Assembly: GCF_016783915.1 (NCBI RefSeq)
Contig: NZ_JADHVT010000017.1
Span: 1 to 53,102 of the forward strand
Direction: 5' to 3'
DNA length: 53,102 nucleotides
DNA from: Acidovorax sp.
GTDB lineage: Bacteria; Pseudomonadota; Gammaproteobacteria; Burkholderiales; Burkholderiaceae_C
Shown here: positions 1 to 10,050 of the stretch, in pieces
How the letters are laid out: each line of letters begins with the position of its first letter
Numbering within the stretch: the first letter of the stretch is position 1
The notes under the pieces: generated by a model
Database searches by the model: none
Told to the model about the DNA's origin: nothing
Seen by the model: only the letters and a program-made list of their open reading frames with translations
Translations under genes and position numbers: made by a program

Positions 1-446
1 TGCAGCGCCAGCTCGAATCGAACGCCTTTGTGCTGGGCGGGCGCGACTACAGTGCGCCGGGCCAGCTGGTGGGCGAGTTCATCGCGGGCAAGCCTTCGAC
101 CCTGCTGGGCAGCGTGGAGCCCTCGTACAAGCCCGGCGTGGCGCTGGGCGATTTGCACGCTGCCCTGCCCGGCTACGCCATCGAGGCGCTGCGCGAGGCA
201 CTGCCCGTGTTTGGTCGCAAGATCAAGGGCTTTGACATGCACGACGCGGTGCTGACGGGCGTGGAGACACGCACCTCGTCGCCGCTCAAGATTGGCCGCG
301 GCGACAACCTGCAAAGCCTGAATACGCCCGGCCTGTACCCGGCGGGCGAAGGCGCCAGCTACGCGGGCGGCATTCTGTCGGCTGGCGTGGATGGGATCAA
401 GGTCGGCGAGGCCGTGGCGCGCAGCCTGCTCGGCGCGGCAGCATGA
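1..446 (+). CDS. FAD-dependent oxidoreductase, C-terminal part (5' end outside window)
   Basis: The reading frame is open from the left edge and codes for the last ~148 residues of a larger protein. The tail has the signature GLYPAGEGASYAGGILSAG close to the C-terminus followed by VDGIKVGEAVA, which is typical of the NAD(FAD)-utilizing dehydrogenases of the COG2509 type, where this segment contacts the FAD. The N-terminal Rossmann fold would lie outside the window, so catalytic details cannot be judged. The stop codon overlaps the start of the next gene by four bases (ATGA), so the two are probably translationally coupled. The substrate is unknown. Identification is by family resemblance only. 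Confidence 0.8.
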   Translation, partial: QRQLESNAFVLGGRDYSAPGQLVGEFIAGKPSTLLGSVEPSYKPGVALGDLHAALPGYAIEALREALPVFGRKIKGFDMHDAVLTGVETRTSSPLKIGRGDNLQSLNTPGLYPAGEGASYAGGILSAGVDGIKVGEAVARSLLGAAA

Positions 447-985
447 TGCGGGCGCCCAGCTTGGCGCAGTTTGCAGCGGCGGCCCTGGCCATGGCCGCCG
501 TGGTGCTGGCGTCCAACATCCTGGTCCAGTTCCCCCTCAATGACTGGCTCACCTGGGGCGCCATCACCTACCCGGTGGCCTTTCTGGTGAGCGAACTGGT
601 GAACCGCGCCCACGGCCCGCAGCAGGCGCGGCGGGTGGCGTGGGTGGGCTTTGCGGTGGCCGTTGCGGCCTCGCTGGTGCTGGCGCCGTTGCGCATTGCC
701 ATCGCATCGGGCACCGCGTTTTTGCTCTCACAGTGGCTGGACATCAGCGTGTTCGACCGGCTGCGCCACGGCACCTGGTGGCGCGCGCCGCTGGTGGCCA
801 CGCTGCTCGCAGCGGTGCTGGACACCGCCGTGTTCTGGAGCATTGCGTTTGCAGGCACCAGCGACCCGTGGATCACCTGGGCGCTGGGTGACCTGGGTGT
901 GAAGCTGGGGCTGGGGGTGGCGCTGCTGCTGCCGTTTCGCCTGCTCATCGGCCGCCAGCTAGCCCCACCCCACCGCGCGGCCTGA
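443..985 (+). CDS. yhhQ: Queuosine precursor transporter (VUT/YhhQ family)
   Basis: A 180-residue integral membrane protein with about six hydrophobic segments. The motifs ASNILVQFPLNDWLTWGA near residue 23 and SQWLDISVFDRLR in the middle are hallmarks of the vitamin-uptake-like VUT/YhhQ family, which imports 7-cyano-7-deazaguanine or 7-aminomethyl-7-deazaguanine for tRNA queuosine synthesis. Length agrees with the family. The start ATG overlaps the preceding flavoprotein stop by four bases, so it is probably made from the same mRNA. No downstream terminator is evident before the convergent amidohydrolase gene. Function is inferred from family knowledge; no queuosine genes are adjacent. Confidence 0.85.
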   Translation: MMRAPSLAQFAAAALAMAAVVLASNILVQFPLNDWLTWGAITYPVAFLVSELVNRAHGPQQARRVAWVGFAVAVAASLVLAPLRIAIASGTAFLLSQWLDISVFDRLRHGTWWRAPLVATLLAAVLDTAVFWSIAFAGTSDPWITWALGDLGVKLGLGVALLLPFRLLIGRQLAPPHRAA

Positions 986-1017
986 GCCGCACGGCGCCCT
1001 CTTCTTTCCGCTTCTTT

Positions 1018-2361
1018 TTACTTGCGCTGCAAAAAGTCCACGGCCAGCGCGGCCAGGCTGCGCACGCCGGTGGGCAGCTGGTCTTCGTCAATGTCGAACA
1101 GCGCAGAGTGGTTGGGCGGGGCCTTGGCAAATTCCTTGCCCTTGGGCGGCGCGCCCAGGAAGTAGAAGAAGCCCGGCACAACCTTCTGGAACTCCGAGAA
1201 GTCTTCGGACCCAGCGACCTTGGGGATCACCATGGTCTTGCCGCCCATCGCCAGGTTCAGCGCGGGCAGCGAGGCCTGCGTGAGCTGCGCGGGGTTGGTG
1301 GTCACGGGGTAGGCCACCGGGCCAAAACGCACGCTGGCCTTGGCGCCGCTGGCAGCAGCAATCGACTCGGCCGTGGTGGTGATGCGCTTGAGCGCTTCCT
1401 GGCGCATGTCTTCGTCGAACGTGCGCAAGGTACCCATCATCTCCACCTTGTCGGGGATGATGTTGTAGCGCGTGCCGCCCTGGATCTGGCCGATGGTGAC
1501 CACGGCCGGTTCCTGGCTGATGTTGAGCTGGCGGCTCACCACGGTCTGCAGGCCCATCACCACCTGGCTGGCAGCCACGATGGGGTCGATGGTGGCCCAG
1601 GGCGACGAGCCATGGCCGCCGCGCCCTTCCACATGGATGGTGATGTTGTCCGACCCGGCCATCAGCGGGCCGCTGCGGTAGCCCACCACGCCGCCGGGCA
1701 GGTTGGAGGTGATGTGCAGGCCGTAGATGGCCTGCACGTCCTTGAGTGCACCGGCTTCGATCATGGCCTTGGCGCCGAAGCTGGGCACCTTGCCGTTGGC
1801 GTCGGGCTCCACCGGCGCGCCCTCTTCGGCGGGCTGGAAGATGAATTTCACGGTGCCAGGCAACTGCGCCTTCATGCCCGCCAGCACCTCGGCCGCGCCC
1901 ATCAGCATGGCGGTGTGGGCGTCGTGGCCGCAGGCGTGCATCACAGGCACTTCCTTGCCCAGGTAGTTGGCCTTGGCCTTGCTCGCAAAGGGCAGGCCGG
2001 TGTTCTCCAGCACGGGCAGTGCGTCCATGTCGGCGCGCAGGGCCACCACCTTGCCGGGCAGGCCGCCCTTGAGCGTGCCCACCACGCCGGTACCGCCCAC
2101 GCCGGTCTGCACTTCCATGCCCAGTTTCTTCAGGTGCTCGGCCACGAGCTTGGCGGTGCGCACTTCCTGGCCCGAGAGTTCGGGGTGGGAATGGATGTCG
2201 CGGCGCCAATTGACCATCTTGGGCGCCACGGCCGTCACGGCGGCGTCGATGGCCTGCAGGCCGGCGGCATCCAGGGCCTGGGCCTGGGCGGACGATGCGA
2301 ACGTGAGCCCGCTGAGAAGCAAGCAGGTGGCCAGCGAGATGGCAGAGAGGGGTTTGTGCAT
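1018..2361 (-). CDS. Secreted M20-family amidohydrolase (hippurate hydrolase / N-acyl amino acid hydrolase type)
   Basis: A 447-residue metallo-amidohydrolase. I chose the ATG at 2361 because it is followed directly by a classic signal peptide (MHKPLSAISLATCLLLSGLTF, cleavage after SSAQA). The frame stays open upstream, but those residues do not look like protein. The M20D features are visible: HSHPELSGQE early in the mature chain, MHACGHDAHTAMLMG with metal-binding Cys and His near residue 140, and QPAEEGAPVEP with the catalytic Glu pair. Family members cleave N-acyl or N-aroyl amino acids with two metal ions. A signal peptide places it in the periplasm, which is less common for this family. 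It is divergent from the AraC-type regulator next door. Confidence 0.85.
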   Translation of the reverse strand: MHKPLSAISLATCLLLSGLTFASSAQAQALDAAGLQAIDAAVTAVAPKMVNWRRDIHSHPELSGQEVRTAKLVAEHLKKLGMEVQTGVGGTGVVGTLKGGLPGKVVALRADMDALPVLENTGLPFASKAKANYLGKEVPVMHACGHDAHTAMLMGAAEVLAGMKAQLPGTVKFIFQPAEEGAPVEPDANGKVPSFGAKAMIEAGALKDVQAIYGLHITSNLPGGVVGYRSGPLMAGSDNITIHVEGRGGHGSSPWATIDPIVAASQVVMGLQTVVSRQLNISQEPAVVTIGQIQGGTRYNIIPDKVEMMGTLRTFDEDMRQEALKRITTTAESIAAASGAKASVRFGPVAYPVTTNPAQLTQASLPALNLAMGGKTMVIPKVAGSEDFSEFQKVVPGFFYFLGAPPKGKEFAKAPPNHSALFDIDEDQLPTGVRSLAALAVDFLQRK

Positions 2362-2457
2362 GAGGCAGATCCGTGCAGGAAGTGAAAACAAAAGGGAACG
2401 CAGCAAAAAAACGCTCGTTCATGCTAAGAGTCCACCCCGCGCTGCATACAAGCGAAA

Positions 2458-3552
2458 ATGGCCATCCACAGAGCCAATATCGCCATGCCCCGTTCTTCTG
2501 TCCTGTCTGCGACGGCCCCGGTTTTTCGCATCGACATCCCGCTGCTGCCCGAATCGGCGGTGGGCAATGCACTGCAGTTCATCGACCTCTTGCGCGGCGC
2601 CAACCTGCTGGCCGGCCTGCGGGGCGGTGCAGGCTCGCCCCGCCTGGCCTGGCGGCTGCTGGATGCCCAGGGCCAGCCCTTGCCGCAGCAGCCAGGCCCG
2701 CTGGCGGCCTACACGCAGCCCACGGCGGCGCCGGCCGACGGCCCCGCACAGGCCTGGTTCATTCCCTCGTTCCACGCGGCCGACATCCCGGCCATCCGCG
2801 ATGTGGCGGCGCGCCACCGCGCCCTCTCACGCCAGATCGGCATTGCGCTGGATGCCGGGCACAAGGTGCTTACCGTGGGCAATGGTGCCTGGCTGGCGGC
2901 GCAGAGCGGGCGCCTGCAGGGCCGCCGCGGCTGCCTGCCATGGTTCTACCTGGCCGGGTTTGAGCGGGACTTTCCCGAGGTGGGGCTGGACGCCGGCCAC
3001 GACCTGAGCGATGACGGCCCCTGGCTCAGCTGCGCGCTGCCCCACAGCCTGGGTGAGATGGCGATTGCCCTGGTGCGCCATGCGCTGGGCGATGCGCTGG
3101 CCCAGACCTGCGCCAGCGTGCTGCGGCTCGACCACGACCGCGCCCGTGCCGCCCTGCAGGCCAACGCGCAGCAACACATCCCCGCCACACGCGACAGCAC
3201 CCTGGCCCGCGCCATGGCCTGGATGGAGAACCATCTGGACGAGCCGTACTCGCTGGCCCGACTGGCGGAGGCAGCGGCAGTGAGCCCGCGCACCTTGCTG
3301 CGGCACTTTCAGCAGGAGCTGTCGCAGTCGCCGCTGGACCACCTGCACAGCCTGCGGTGTGCACGCGCCAAGGTGCTGCTGGAGGTGACGCTGGAGAGCG
3401 TGCCCAGCATTGCCATGGCCTGCGGCTACAGCGATCCCGCCGCGTTCCGGCGCATCTTTGTGCGCTACACAGGCATGGCACCGGGGGAGTACCGCAAGCG
3501 CCATGCCTTGCGCGCGCCGCGCAGGCGCTGGCGGGTGGATGTGGGGGCTTGA
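2458..3552 (+). CDS. AraC/XylS-family transcriptional regulator (GlxA-like, DJ-1/PfpI-type sensor)
   Basis: A 364-residue protein. The N-terminal ~200 residues resemble the DJ-1/PfpI-like domain of GlxA-type regulators. The C-terminal ~100 residues contain two helix-turn-helix units: MENHLDEPYSLARLAEAAAVSPRTLLRHFQ and the conserved signature SVPSIAMACGYSDPAAFRRIFVRYTGMAPGEYRKR split over the second unit. It lies head-to-head with the periplasmic M20 amidohydrolase, with a 96-bp gap, so it is a reasonable candidate regulator of that gene. Two starts are possible, ATG 2458 or ATG 2485; neither has a strong ribosome site. Effector unknown. Confidence 0.85.
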   Translation: MAIHRANIAMPRSSVLSATAPVFRIDIPLLPESAVGNALQFIDLLRGANLLAGLRGGAGSPRLAWRLLDAQGQPLPQQPGPLAAYTQPTAAPADGPAQAWFIPSFHAADIPAIRDVAARHRALSRQIGIALDAGHKVLTVGNGAWLAAQSGRLQGRRGCLPWFYLAGFERDFPEVGLDAGHDLSDDGPWLSCALPHSLGEMAIALVRHALGDALAQTCASVLRLDHDRARAALQANAQQHIPATRDSTLARAMAWMENHLDEPYSLARLAEAAAVSPRTLLRHFQQELSQSPLDHLHSLRCARAKVLLEVTLESVPSIAMACGYSDPAAFRRIFVRYTGMAPGEYRKRHALRAPRRRWRVDVGA

Positions 3553-3724
3553 GACGCAGCAGCCTCTCTGTCCCGCTGCGAACGCGGCCCCACCACCGTC
3601 CCTCCTTGACCTGAATCAACACCCGCAGCGGACAGCGGGCAACACTGGAAGCCCTTGGGCCAGCCATGCATCCGCACGCGCGGCGCAAGGATTCGCGCCC
3701 AGCGCGTCCTCACCGGAGCCCCCC

Positions 3725-5239
3725 ATGTCCACTGCCGCACCGACCACATCCCCCGCCCCCGCATCGGCGAGCCTCGCCAAACGGCTCGGCCTGCTCGGCG
3801 CCCTGGTGGCACTGCTGGCCGTGCTGGCCTTGCCCACCCCGGCCGGGTTGCCAGTGGCGGGGCAGACCATGCTGGCCATCCTTGCGTTCGCGGTGATCGT
3901 CTGGATGACCGAGGCGCTCGAATACTCGGTGAGTGCGGTGGTGATCGCCGCGCTGATGGTGTTCTTGCTGGCCTACGCACCCAGCGTGGCCAAACCCGAT
4001 GGCGCGGACATGGGCACGGGCGCGGCGCTGAACCTCGCGCTCTCGGGCTTTGCCAACAGCGCCGTAGCGCTGGTCGCTGCCGCGTGTTTCATCGCGTCGG
4101 CCATGACCGCCACGGGGCTGGACCGGCGCATTGCCCTCACGGTGCTGTCCAAGGTCGGCGCCCAGACCCACCACATCGTGATCGGGGCCATGGTGGTGGG
4201 CTTTCTGCTGTCGTTCATCGTGCCCAGCACCACGGCGCGCGTGGCCTGCCTGATGCCGATCATGATGGGCTTTGTGCTGGCCTTCAAGGTAGACCGCAAG
4301 AGCCGCTTTGCCGCGCTGCTGGTCATCACCACGGCGCAGACGGCCAGCATCTGGAACGTGGGTATCAAGACCGCTGCGGCGCAGAACATGGTGGCCATCG
4401 GCTTCATCGAAAAGCAGCTCGGTGCGCAGATCACCTGGGGCGAATGGTTTGTGGCGGCCGCCCCGTTTGCAGCCCTGATGACGGTGGCGCTGTTCTTCAT
4501 CATGACGCGCATGATGAAGCCAGAGATGAAGGAAATTGCGGGCGGGCAGGAGACCATTCGGCAGCAACTGGCCGAACTGGGCCCGATGACGCTGAACCAG
4601 TGGAAGCTGCTGGCCGTGGTGCTGGTGCTGCTGGGGTTCTGGTCCACCGAGAAGGTGCTGCACGACTTTGACACCACCTCCACCACCATTGCTGCCGTGG
4701 CGCTGATGCTGTTTCCGCGCATCGGCGTGATGGATTGGAAGCAGTCGCAAAAGGGGTTCCCGTGGGGTACGGTGGTGCTGTTCGCGGTGGGCATCAGCGT
4801 GGGCTCTGCGCTACTGCAGACCAAGGCGGCGGGCTGGCTGGCCCAGCTCATCGTGGGCCACCTGGGACTGCAGATGGCGCCGGCCTTCGCCATCCTGATG
4901 CTGCTGTCCGCGTTCCTGATCGTCATTCACCTGGGCTTTGCCAGCGCCACGGCGCTGGCGTCCACCATGATTCCCATCGTCATCAGCGTGCTGTCCACCG
5001 TGCAGACGCCTGGCATCAACATCGTGGGCATGACGATGATCCTGCAGTTTGTGGTGAGCTTCGGGTTCATCCTGCCGGTGAACGCGCCGCAGAACATGAT
5101 CGCCTACGGCACCGACACCTTTGACGCGCACGACTTCGTGCGCACCGGCATCGTGATCACGCTGACCGGGGTGATCCTGCTGGTGGTCTTTGCGCTGACC
5201 TACTGGCCTTGGCTGGGGCTGATGGTGACCCGCACCTGA
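3725..5239 (+). CDS. SLC13/DASS-family anion:sodium symporter
   Basis: A 504-residue, very hydrophobic transporter with about 11-12 membrane spans. The motifs SFIVPSTTARVACLMPIM and FGFILPVNAPQNMIAYG are the two SNT-like substrate and sodium binding loops of the divalent anion:sodium symporter family, which imports dicarboxylates, citrate, sulfate or related anions. ATG 3725 was chosen because GGAG lies about eight bases upstream; the open frame extends much further upstream over the AraC gene but is not protein-like. It is convergent with the chemotaxis receptor gene with only nine bases between stop codons. Substrate cannot be deduced from the sequence. Confidence 0.85.
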   Translation: MSTAAPTTSPAPASASLAKRLGLLGALVALLAVLALPTPAGLPVAGQTMLAILAFAVIVWMTEALEYSVSAVVIAALMVFLLAYAPSVAKPDGADMGTGAALNLALSGFANSAVALVAAACFIASAMTATGLDRRIALTVLSKVGAQTHHIVIGAMVVGFLLSFIVPSTTARVACLMPIMMGFVLAFKVDRKSRFAALLVITTAQTASIWNVGIKTAAAQNMVAIGFIEKQLGAQITWGEWFVAAAPFAALMTVALFFIMTRMMKPEMKEIAGGQETIRQQLAELGPMTLNQWKLLAVVLVLLGFWSTEKVLHDFDTTSTTIAAVALMLFPRIGVMDWKQSQKGFPWGTVVLFAVGISVGSALLQTKAAGWLAQLIVGHLGLQMAPAFAILMLLSAFLIVIHLGFASATALASTMIPIVISVLSTVQTPGINIVGMTMILQFVVSFGFILPVNAPQNMIAYGTDTFDAHDFVRTGIVITLTGVILLVVFALTYWPWLGLMVTRT

Positions 5240-5248
5240 CCTGCAGGC

Positions 5249-6832
5249 TTACCGCAGCGCCTTCTGGCCCCCAGCGGCTGCAGGCAGGCGGAAGGCCTCC
5301 ACCAGCTCGGCCAGTTGCTGCGCCTGCACGCGCAGGCCCTGGGCGGCGGCGGACGACTCCTCGACCAGCGCGGCGTTCTGCTGAGTCATCTGGTCGAGCT
5401 GCGAGACCGCCTCGCCCACCTGACTCAGGCCCGTGGTCTGCTCGCGGGCGGCAGTGCTGATCTCGCCAATGATGGTGGCCACCTGCTGCACGGACTGGAC
5501 GATCTCGCCCATGGTGCCGCCAGCGGCGTGGACCAGTTGCGTGCCCTCGTCCACCTGCCGCACGCTGTCGCTGATGAGCCCACCGATCTCCTTGGCTGCC
5601 GTGGCCGAGCGCTGGGCCAGGCTGCGCACTTCGCTGGCCACCACCGCAAAGCCCCGGCCCTGCTCGCCCGCACGGGCGGCTTCTACGGCCGCGTTCAGTG
5701 CCAGGATGTTGGTCTGGAACGCAATGCCATCGATGACGCTGGTGATGTCGGCAATGCGGCGTGACGACAGGGCAATGCCGTCCATGGTGCCCACCACGCG
5801 GTCCACCGCCTCGCGCCCGCGCTGGGCCACGCTGCTGGCACCGGCAGCCAGGGTGCTGGCCTGCGCAGCGGCATCGGCGCTGTGGCGCACGGTGGCCAGC
5901 AGCTCCTCCATGCTGGCGGCGATCTCTTCGAGGTTGGAGGCCGTCTGCTCGGTGCGGGCCGACAGGTCGCTGTTGCCCGCCGCAATCTCGCTGCTGGCCC
6001 CGGCCACCGACGTGCTGGCCTGGCGCATGCCCACCACCAGCTCGGCCAGCCGCGCCTGCATGCCACCCAGGCGCGACAGCAGCGCCTGCAGTTCGTCACG
6101 GTTGCCCGCCTGCGGCGCGGGCACGGGGGAGGTGAGGTCGCCTTCGGCAATGCGGTCGGTCACCTCGGACGCATGGGCCAGGGGCTGCAGGATGGAGCGC
6201 GACAGCAGCCAGGCGCAGGCCAGGCTCAGCAGCAGGCCCACCAGCGAGCCCGCTGCCAGCAGCGTGATGCCCTGGCTTTCGCTGCGGGCCGCAGCGGCGC
6301 GCGCCTCGGCCACACGCTGGCGCTGGTAGTCGGCCAGCTTGTCCACGGCTGCGGCATAGGCGTCAGCGGCAGGGCGCAGCTGCTTGGCAATGGCGTCGGG
6401 CGGCAAGGCTTCGCCCGCCTTGCGGCGCTTGACCAGATCGTCCCGCACCGTACGGAAGCCGTTGCCGGCCTTGTCAATGGCGTCGAACAAGGCCTGCGAT
6501 TCCGGGTCTGCCGCCAGCTCGTCCAGGCGCTTGCGCACCTCGGACGAACGGGCCGAGGTGGTTTTGCGGTCCGCATCGATGCGCGCGGCGTAGGCGGGGT
6601 TGTTGTCGATCTCCAGCAGCGTTTCGGCACGGGCGGAGCTGAGCACCACGATGGCGTGCAGCTCGCGCGCCAGCAGCGCGCGCTCGGACGATGCCCCCCC
6701 CAGATCGTCCGCAATGTCCTGCAGCCCGGCCAGCCGCCAGATGCCCACCGCCGCCGAAAGTGACATGACGAGGCAGACCACACCAAAGGCCAAGGCCAGG
6801 CGGACGGCAACACGTGCGTGAGAGATGGACAT
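5249..6832 (-). CDS. Methyl-accepting chemotaxis protein (four-helix-bundle sensor)
   Basis: A 527-residue transmembrane chemoreceptor. Residues ~10-30 form the first membrane span. Residues ~31-190 form a largely helical periplasmic domain of the 4HB_MCP kind, and a second span follows ([21 protein letters not shown]). Then come a HAMP linker ([23 protein letters not shown]) and the cytoplasmic coiled coil. The hairpin tip that binds CheA/CheW is intact: [19 protein letters not shown] followed by [22 protein letters not shown] 6832 is preferred over the upstream in-frame start because the membrane anchor follows immediately. No che genes are nearby. Ligand unknown. A CheR-tethering pentapeptide is not present. 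Confidence 0.93.
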   Translation of the reverse strand: MSISHARVAVRLALAFGVVCLVMSLSAAVGIWRLAGLQDIADDLGGASSERALLARELHAIVVLSSARAETLLEIDNNPAYAARIDADRKTTSARSSEVRKRLDELAADPESQALFDAIDKAGNGFRTVRDDLVKRRKAGEALPPDAIAKQLRPAADAYAAAVDKLADYQRQRVAEARAAAARSESQGITLLAAGSLVGLLLSLACAWLLSRSILQPLAHASEVTDRIAEGDLTSPVPAPQAGNRDELQALLSRLGGMQARLAELVVGMRQASTSVAGASSEIAAGNSDLSARTEQTASNLEEIAASMEELLATVRHSADAAAQASTLAAGASSVAQRGREAVDRVVGTMDGIALSSRRIADITSVIDGIAFQTNILALNAAVEAARAGEQGRGFAVVASEVRSLAQRSATAAKEIGGLISDSVRQVDEGTQLVHAAGGTMGEIVQSVQQVATIIGEISTAAREQTTGLSQVGEAVSQLDQMTQQNAALVEESSAAAQGLRVQAQQLAELVEAFRLPAAAGGQKALR

Positions 6833-6994
6833 GGGAGGCTCTCGTGAGGGTGAATGGGACAACGCGGGCCTACCGTTCAGGGTGGCACCCGTCGGGAATG
6901 TATCGACAAAAGGTTACAAGTCCTTGAGCCGGCCCACAACAGGCCCCACCCTGCCGGAGCGCCAAAGCAACAGCCGCAACGCACCCACAAAAAA

Positions 6995-7023
6995 GGCCGC
7001 CACAGTGCAAGACTGTGGCGGCC
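6995..7023 (-). terminator. Rho-independent terminator of htpX
   Basis: A perfect 12-bp stem (GGCCGCCACAGT / ACTGTGGCGGCC) with a five-base loop. Read on the minus strand it is followed by six T residues (the A-run at 6989-6994). It lies 33 bases beyond the htpX stop. Confidence 0.9.
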
Positions 7024-7056
7024 CTCGGGTCGGTCAGGCGCAGCGCCTGCAGCGGG

Positions 7057-7938
7057 TTATTGCTGCTGCTGAGCGTTTTGCAGCGCAGCAATGCGCTCTT
7101 CGATGGGCGGGTGGGTACTGAACAGCTTGCCAATGCCACCGGCAATGCCCATGGCTGCCACGCTCTTGGGCAGCTCGCCCGGGTGCATGCCGCCCAGGCG
7201 GGCCAGGGCGTTGATCATGGGTTGGCGGCGGCCCATCAGCTGGGCAGCGCCTGCGTCGGCGCGGAACTCGCGCTGGCGGCTGAACCAGGCCACGATCATC
7301 GCGGCCACAAAGCCCAGCACGATGTCGAGCACGATGGTGGTCACGTAGTAGCCGATGCCGGGGCCCGAGCTGTTTTCGTCGTTCTTGCGCAGGAAGCTGT
7401 CCACCGCGTAGCCGATGACACGCGACAGGAACACCACGAAGGTGTTCATCACGCCCTGGATCAGCGTCATGGTCACCATGTCGCCGTTGGCGATGTGGGC
7501 CACCTCGTGGCCGATCACGGCCTCGACCTCATCACGCGTCATGCCCTGCAGCAGGCCGGTGGACACGGCCACCAGCGCCGAGTTCTTGAACGCGCCCGTG
7601 GCGAACGCATTGGGGTCGCCTTCAAAGATGCCGACTTCGGGCATGCCGATCTGGGCCTGGTCGGCGAACTTGCGCACCGTCTCGACGATCCAGCGCTCAT
7701 CGGGCGAGCCGGAGCCATCGATCACGCGCACGCCCGAGGTCCACTTGGCCATGGGCTTGCTGATGAGCAGCGAGATGATCGCGCCGCCAAAACCCATGAT
7801 GAGCGCGAAGCCCAGCAGCGCGCCCAGGTTAAGCCCGTTGGCCGTGAGGTATCGGTTGACGCCCAGCAGGCTGGCCACCACCCCCAGCACGACAACGACG
7901 GCCAGGTTGGTCATCACAAACAAAAGGATCCGCTTCAT
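7057..7938 (-). CDS. htpX: Membrane zinc metalloprotease HtpX (M48)
   Basis: A 293-residue inner-membrane protease that degrades misfolded membrane proteins together with FtsH. N-terminal spans are [20 protein letters not shown] and a second one at ~40-60. The zinc-binding HEVAH motif is at residues 144-148. A second pair of hydrophobic segments follows (~155-200), then the third zinc ligand region [14 protein letters not shown], and a conserved C-terminal [18 protein letters not shown] 7938 was chosen because the conserved MKRI start follows it; a GGAG lies ~13 bases upstream. It is monocistronic with its own terminator. Length and motifs are fully canonical. Confidence 0.97.
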   Translation of the reverse strand: MKRILLFVMTNLAVVVVLGVVASLLGVNRYLTANGLNLGALLGFALIMGFGGAIISLLISKPMAKWTSGVRVIDGSGSPDERWIVETVRKFADQAQIGMPEVGIFEGDPNAFATGAFKNSALVAVSTGLLQGMTRDEVEAVIGHEVAHIANGDMVTMTLIQGVMNTFVVFLSRVIGYAVDSFLRKNDENSSGPGIGYYVTTIVLDIVLGFVAAMIVAWFSRQREFRADAGAAQLMGRRQPMINALARLGGMHPGELPKSVAAMGIAGGIGKLFSTHPPIEERIAALQNAQQQQ

Positions 7939-8121
7939 GGAATGGTTTCTCCGTGGGGTAAACAACAACGAGTGTTTGCTGGCTCAGATGGGGGCCGGGG
8001 GCCGCGCTTCAAGCGCCGCCACCCTGGGTGGCAAAGGCACCCGCCCCATGGCCGCGATTGCATCGCGCTATGGTAGGTGCAAACCCCGGCCAAGGCCTTA
8101 TCACACAAGGCTTGGCGGGAA

Positions 8122-8895
8122 TTACGGCACAGGCGCTGCGCGCAAGGGCCGGAACACCTGCGCATCGTCATAAAAGCCCTGCGCCTCGTTGGCAGGCCAC
8201 CAGCCGGGCACGCCCAACACCGGCAGCGGCGTGAAGGGCTTGGTGGACCATGCCGAGGCGTCCACCTGATCGGCCAGCCAGCCATCCACATCCGCTATTG
8301 AATTCATAGCTACTGGCGCATGAAATACATGCGCCACCATGGGTTTTCGCGGGGAAACCAGCTTTTCGAGCAGTGCGTGCCCGAACAGCACCAGCCGGGC
8401 CTCGGCCCACAGCGGGCGCAGGTCGATGAACAGGCGCTGCCAGTCCCGCGCCCGGAGCGCATCCCACAGGGCATCAGGCGCCTGCAGCAGCGCGCCGTTT
8501 TCATCGAACACCGTGACGGCATCGCGCAGCGGGCCACGCACGGCCTGCACGCCATCGGCGGCAAGGGCCTGGGCCTGCAGCTGGTTCAGGCGCCGCTTGG
8601 TGCGCGGAAACTGCAGCCAGACCAGGCCGTTGAAGAAGTCGTGCAGGTTGTCGCGCGTGGGCACGCGGCGGGTGTCCCAGATGTATTGCTCGTAGGCGGT
8701 GCCTTCGGGCAGCGCGGACTGGGGCACAAAGACTACCGGGGCAGCCTGTGGCGCTGCGGTCTGCAATGCCTGGTGCACCGATAGTTCATCCTGCAGCAGC
8801 TGCTGGGCCAGGGGTTGGCCCAGGGCGCGCCACGGCGCCAGCCAAGGGGCGCTCCAGTCGATGGCGTCGAAAGGCTGACTTACACCAGCCGCCAC
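8122..8895 (-). CDS. DUF3025 domain protein, with an in-frame copy of a dispersed 53-bp repeat
   Basis: A 257-residue soluble protein of the DUF3025 family (function unknown). Recognisable family traits are [15 protein letters not shown] at the N-terminus, [33 protein letters not shown] in the first half and [10 protein letters not shown] in the second half. The likely start is a GTG at 8895, inside the last codons of pyrC (16-bp overlap), suggesting co-transcription with pyrC. Residues ~180-197 are encoded by sequence that aligns with the 53-bp dispersed repeat seen at five other places in this window, so this stretch may be an acquired insertion. Cellular role cannot be stated. Confidence 0.8.
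   Translation of the reverse strand: MAAGVSQPFDAIDWSAPWLAPWRALGQPLAQQLLQDELSVHQALQTAAPQAAPVVFVPQSALPEGTAYEQYIWDTRRVPTRDNLHDFFNGLVWLQFPRTKRRLNQLQAQALAADGVQAVRGPLRDAVTVFDENGALLQAPDALWDALRARDWQRLFIDLRPLWAEARLVLFGHALLEKLVSPRKPMVAHVFHAPVAMNSIADVDGWLADQVDASAWSTKPFTPLPVLGVPGWWPANEAQGFYDDAQVFRPLRAAPVP
8305..8357 (+). repeat. 53-bp dispersed repeat, copy inside the DUF3025 gene
   Basis: It begins CATAGCTACTGGCGCATG and contains ATGCGCCACCA and GGGTTTT at the same offsets as the copies at 9971, 22020, 22412 and 27167. It is read in frame on the opposite strand by the DUF3025 gene. Confidence 0.55.
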
Positions 8896-9920
8896 GGCAG
8901 GGCTTCACCGGCGCGCAGGGGCTTGAGTTCGGCCTCGCCAAACGCAAAGCTGTCGGGCGGTGTCCACGACTCGCGGCGCAGGGTGATGGTGCCGGTGTTG
9001 CGCGGCAGGCTGTAGAAGTCTGGGCCGTGGAAGCTGGCAAAGCCTTCGAGCTTTTCGAGCGCACCGGCGTTGTCGAATGCCTCGGCATACATCTCGATGG
9101 CCGCGTGGGCGGTGTAGCAGCCCGCGCAGCCGGTGGCGTGCTCCTTGAGGTGCGCCGGGTGCGGTGCGCTGTCGGTGCCCAGAAAGAACTTGCTGCTGCC
9201 GCTGGTGGCGGCCTGCACCAGGGCCACGCGGTGCGTTTCGCGTTTGAGCACCGGCAGGCCGGAGTAGTGCGGGCGCACGACGCCGATGAAGATGGCGTTG
9301 CGGTTGTACAGCAGGTGGTGCGCGGTGAGGGTGGCGGCCGTGTAGCGGTCGGCCTGCATCACGTAGTCGGCCGCGTCCTTGGTGGTGATGTGCTCGAAGA
9401 CGATCTTCAGCTCGGGGAAGTCGCGGCGTAGCGGGATGAGTTGCTGCTCGATGAACACGGCCTCGCGGTCGAACAGGTCGATGTCGCTGCTGGTGACCTC
9501 GCCGTGCACCAGCAGGAGCATGCCGGCCTTCTGCATGGCTTCGAGCGTCTTGTAGGTCTTGCGGATGTCGGTCACGCCCGCGTCGCTGTTGGTGGTGGCG
9601 CCTGCAGGGTAGAGCTTGCAGGCCACCACGCCAGCGGCCTTGGCACGCACGATTTCTTCGGGCGGCAGGTTGTCCGTCAGGTACAGCGTCATCAGCGGCT
9701 CGAAGCTCATACCAGCGGGCACAGCGGCCAAGATGCGCTGCTTGTACGCCAGGGCCTGCTCGGCCGTGGTGACCGGTGGGCGCAGGTTGGGCATGATGAT
9801 CGCGCGGCCGAACTGGGCGGCGGTGTGCGGCACGACGGTGTGCAGAGGCTCGCCGTCGCGCACATGCAGGTGCCAGTCGTCGGGGCGGGTGATGGTGAGG
9901 GTTTGGGGGGCTGCAGTCAT
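8880..9920 (-). CDS. pyrC: Dihydroorotase
   Basis: A 346-residue enzyme, the usual length of class II (E. coli-type) dihydroorotases, which cyclise carbamoyl aspartate to dihydroorotate in pyrimidine synthesis. Metal ligands are visible: [10 protein letters not shown] (His17, His19), the carboxylated Lys in [23 protein letters not shown], the [13 protein letters not shown] segment and the catalytic Asp in [13 protein letters not shown] 9920 directly precedes the conserved start of the fold; the frame is open upstream but that part is not protein-like. The DUF3025 gene overlaps its 3' end. A dispersed 53-bp repeat lies 50 bases upstream of its start. Confidence 0.97.
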   Translation of the reverse strand: MTAAPQTLTITRPDDWHLHVRDGEPLHTVVPHTAAQFGRAIIMPNLRPPVTTAEQALAYKQRILAAVPAGMSFEPLMTLYLTDNLPPEEIVRAKAAGVVACKLYPAGATTNSDAGVTDIRKTYKTLEAMQKAGMLLLVHGEVTSSDIDLFDREAVFIEQQLIPLRRDFPELKIVFEHITTKDAADYVMQADRYTAATLTAHHLLYNRNAIFIGVVRPHYSGLPVLKRETHRVALVQAATSGSSKFFLGTDSAPHPAHLKEHATGCAGCYTAHAAIEMYAEAFDNAGALEKLEGFASFHGPDFYSLPRNTGTITLRRESWTPPDSFAFGEAELKPLRAGEALPWRLV

Positions 9921-9970
9921 GGGTGTGATTGTCCCATTGTGGGCAAGAGGCTCCCAAACGCTCTCATTTT

Positions 9971-10023
9971 CATAGCTGTCGAGGCATATGAACGTAGCGC
10001 CACCGAGCAAAATCGCTCAAAGC
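9971..10023 (+). repeat. 53-bp dispersed repeat, intergenic copy upstream of pyrC
   Basis: It starts CATAGCTGTCGAGGCATATG and carries TAGCGCCACCGA at offset 25, the same core as the copy at 22020. It fills most of the gap between the Bug-type receptor stop and the pyrC start. Confidence 0.7.
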
Positions 10024-10050
10024 CGGCGCGCTACGGGCCGGTGGACCGGT

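Noticed and set aside
1108-2385. 425-codon plus-strand ORF opposite the M20 amidohydrolase
   Set aside because: Shadow frame of a gene with intact catalytic motifs and signal peptide; the ORF's sequence resembles no family.
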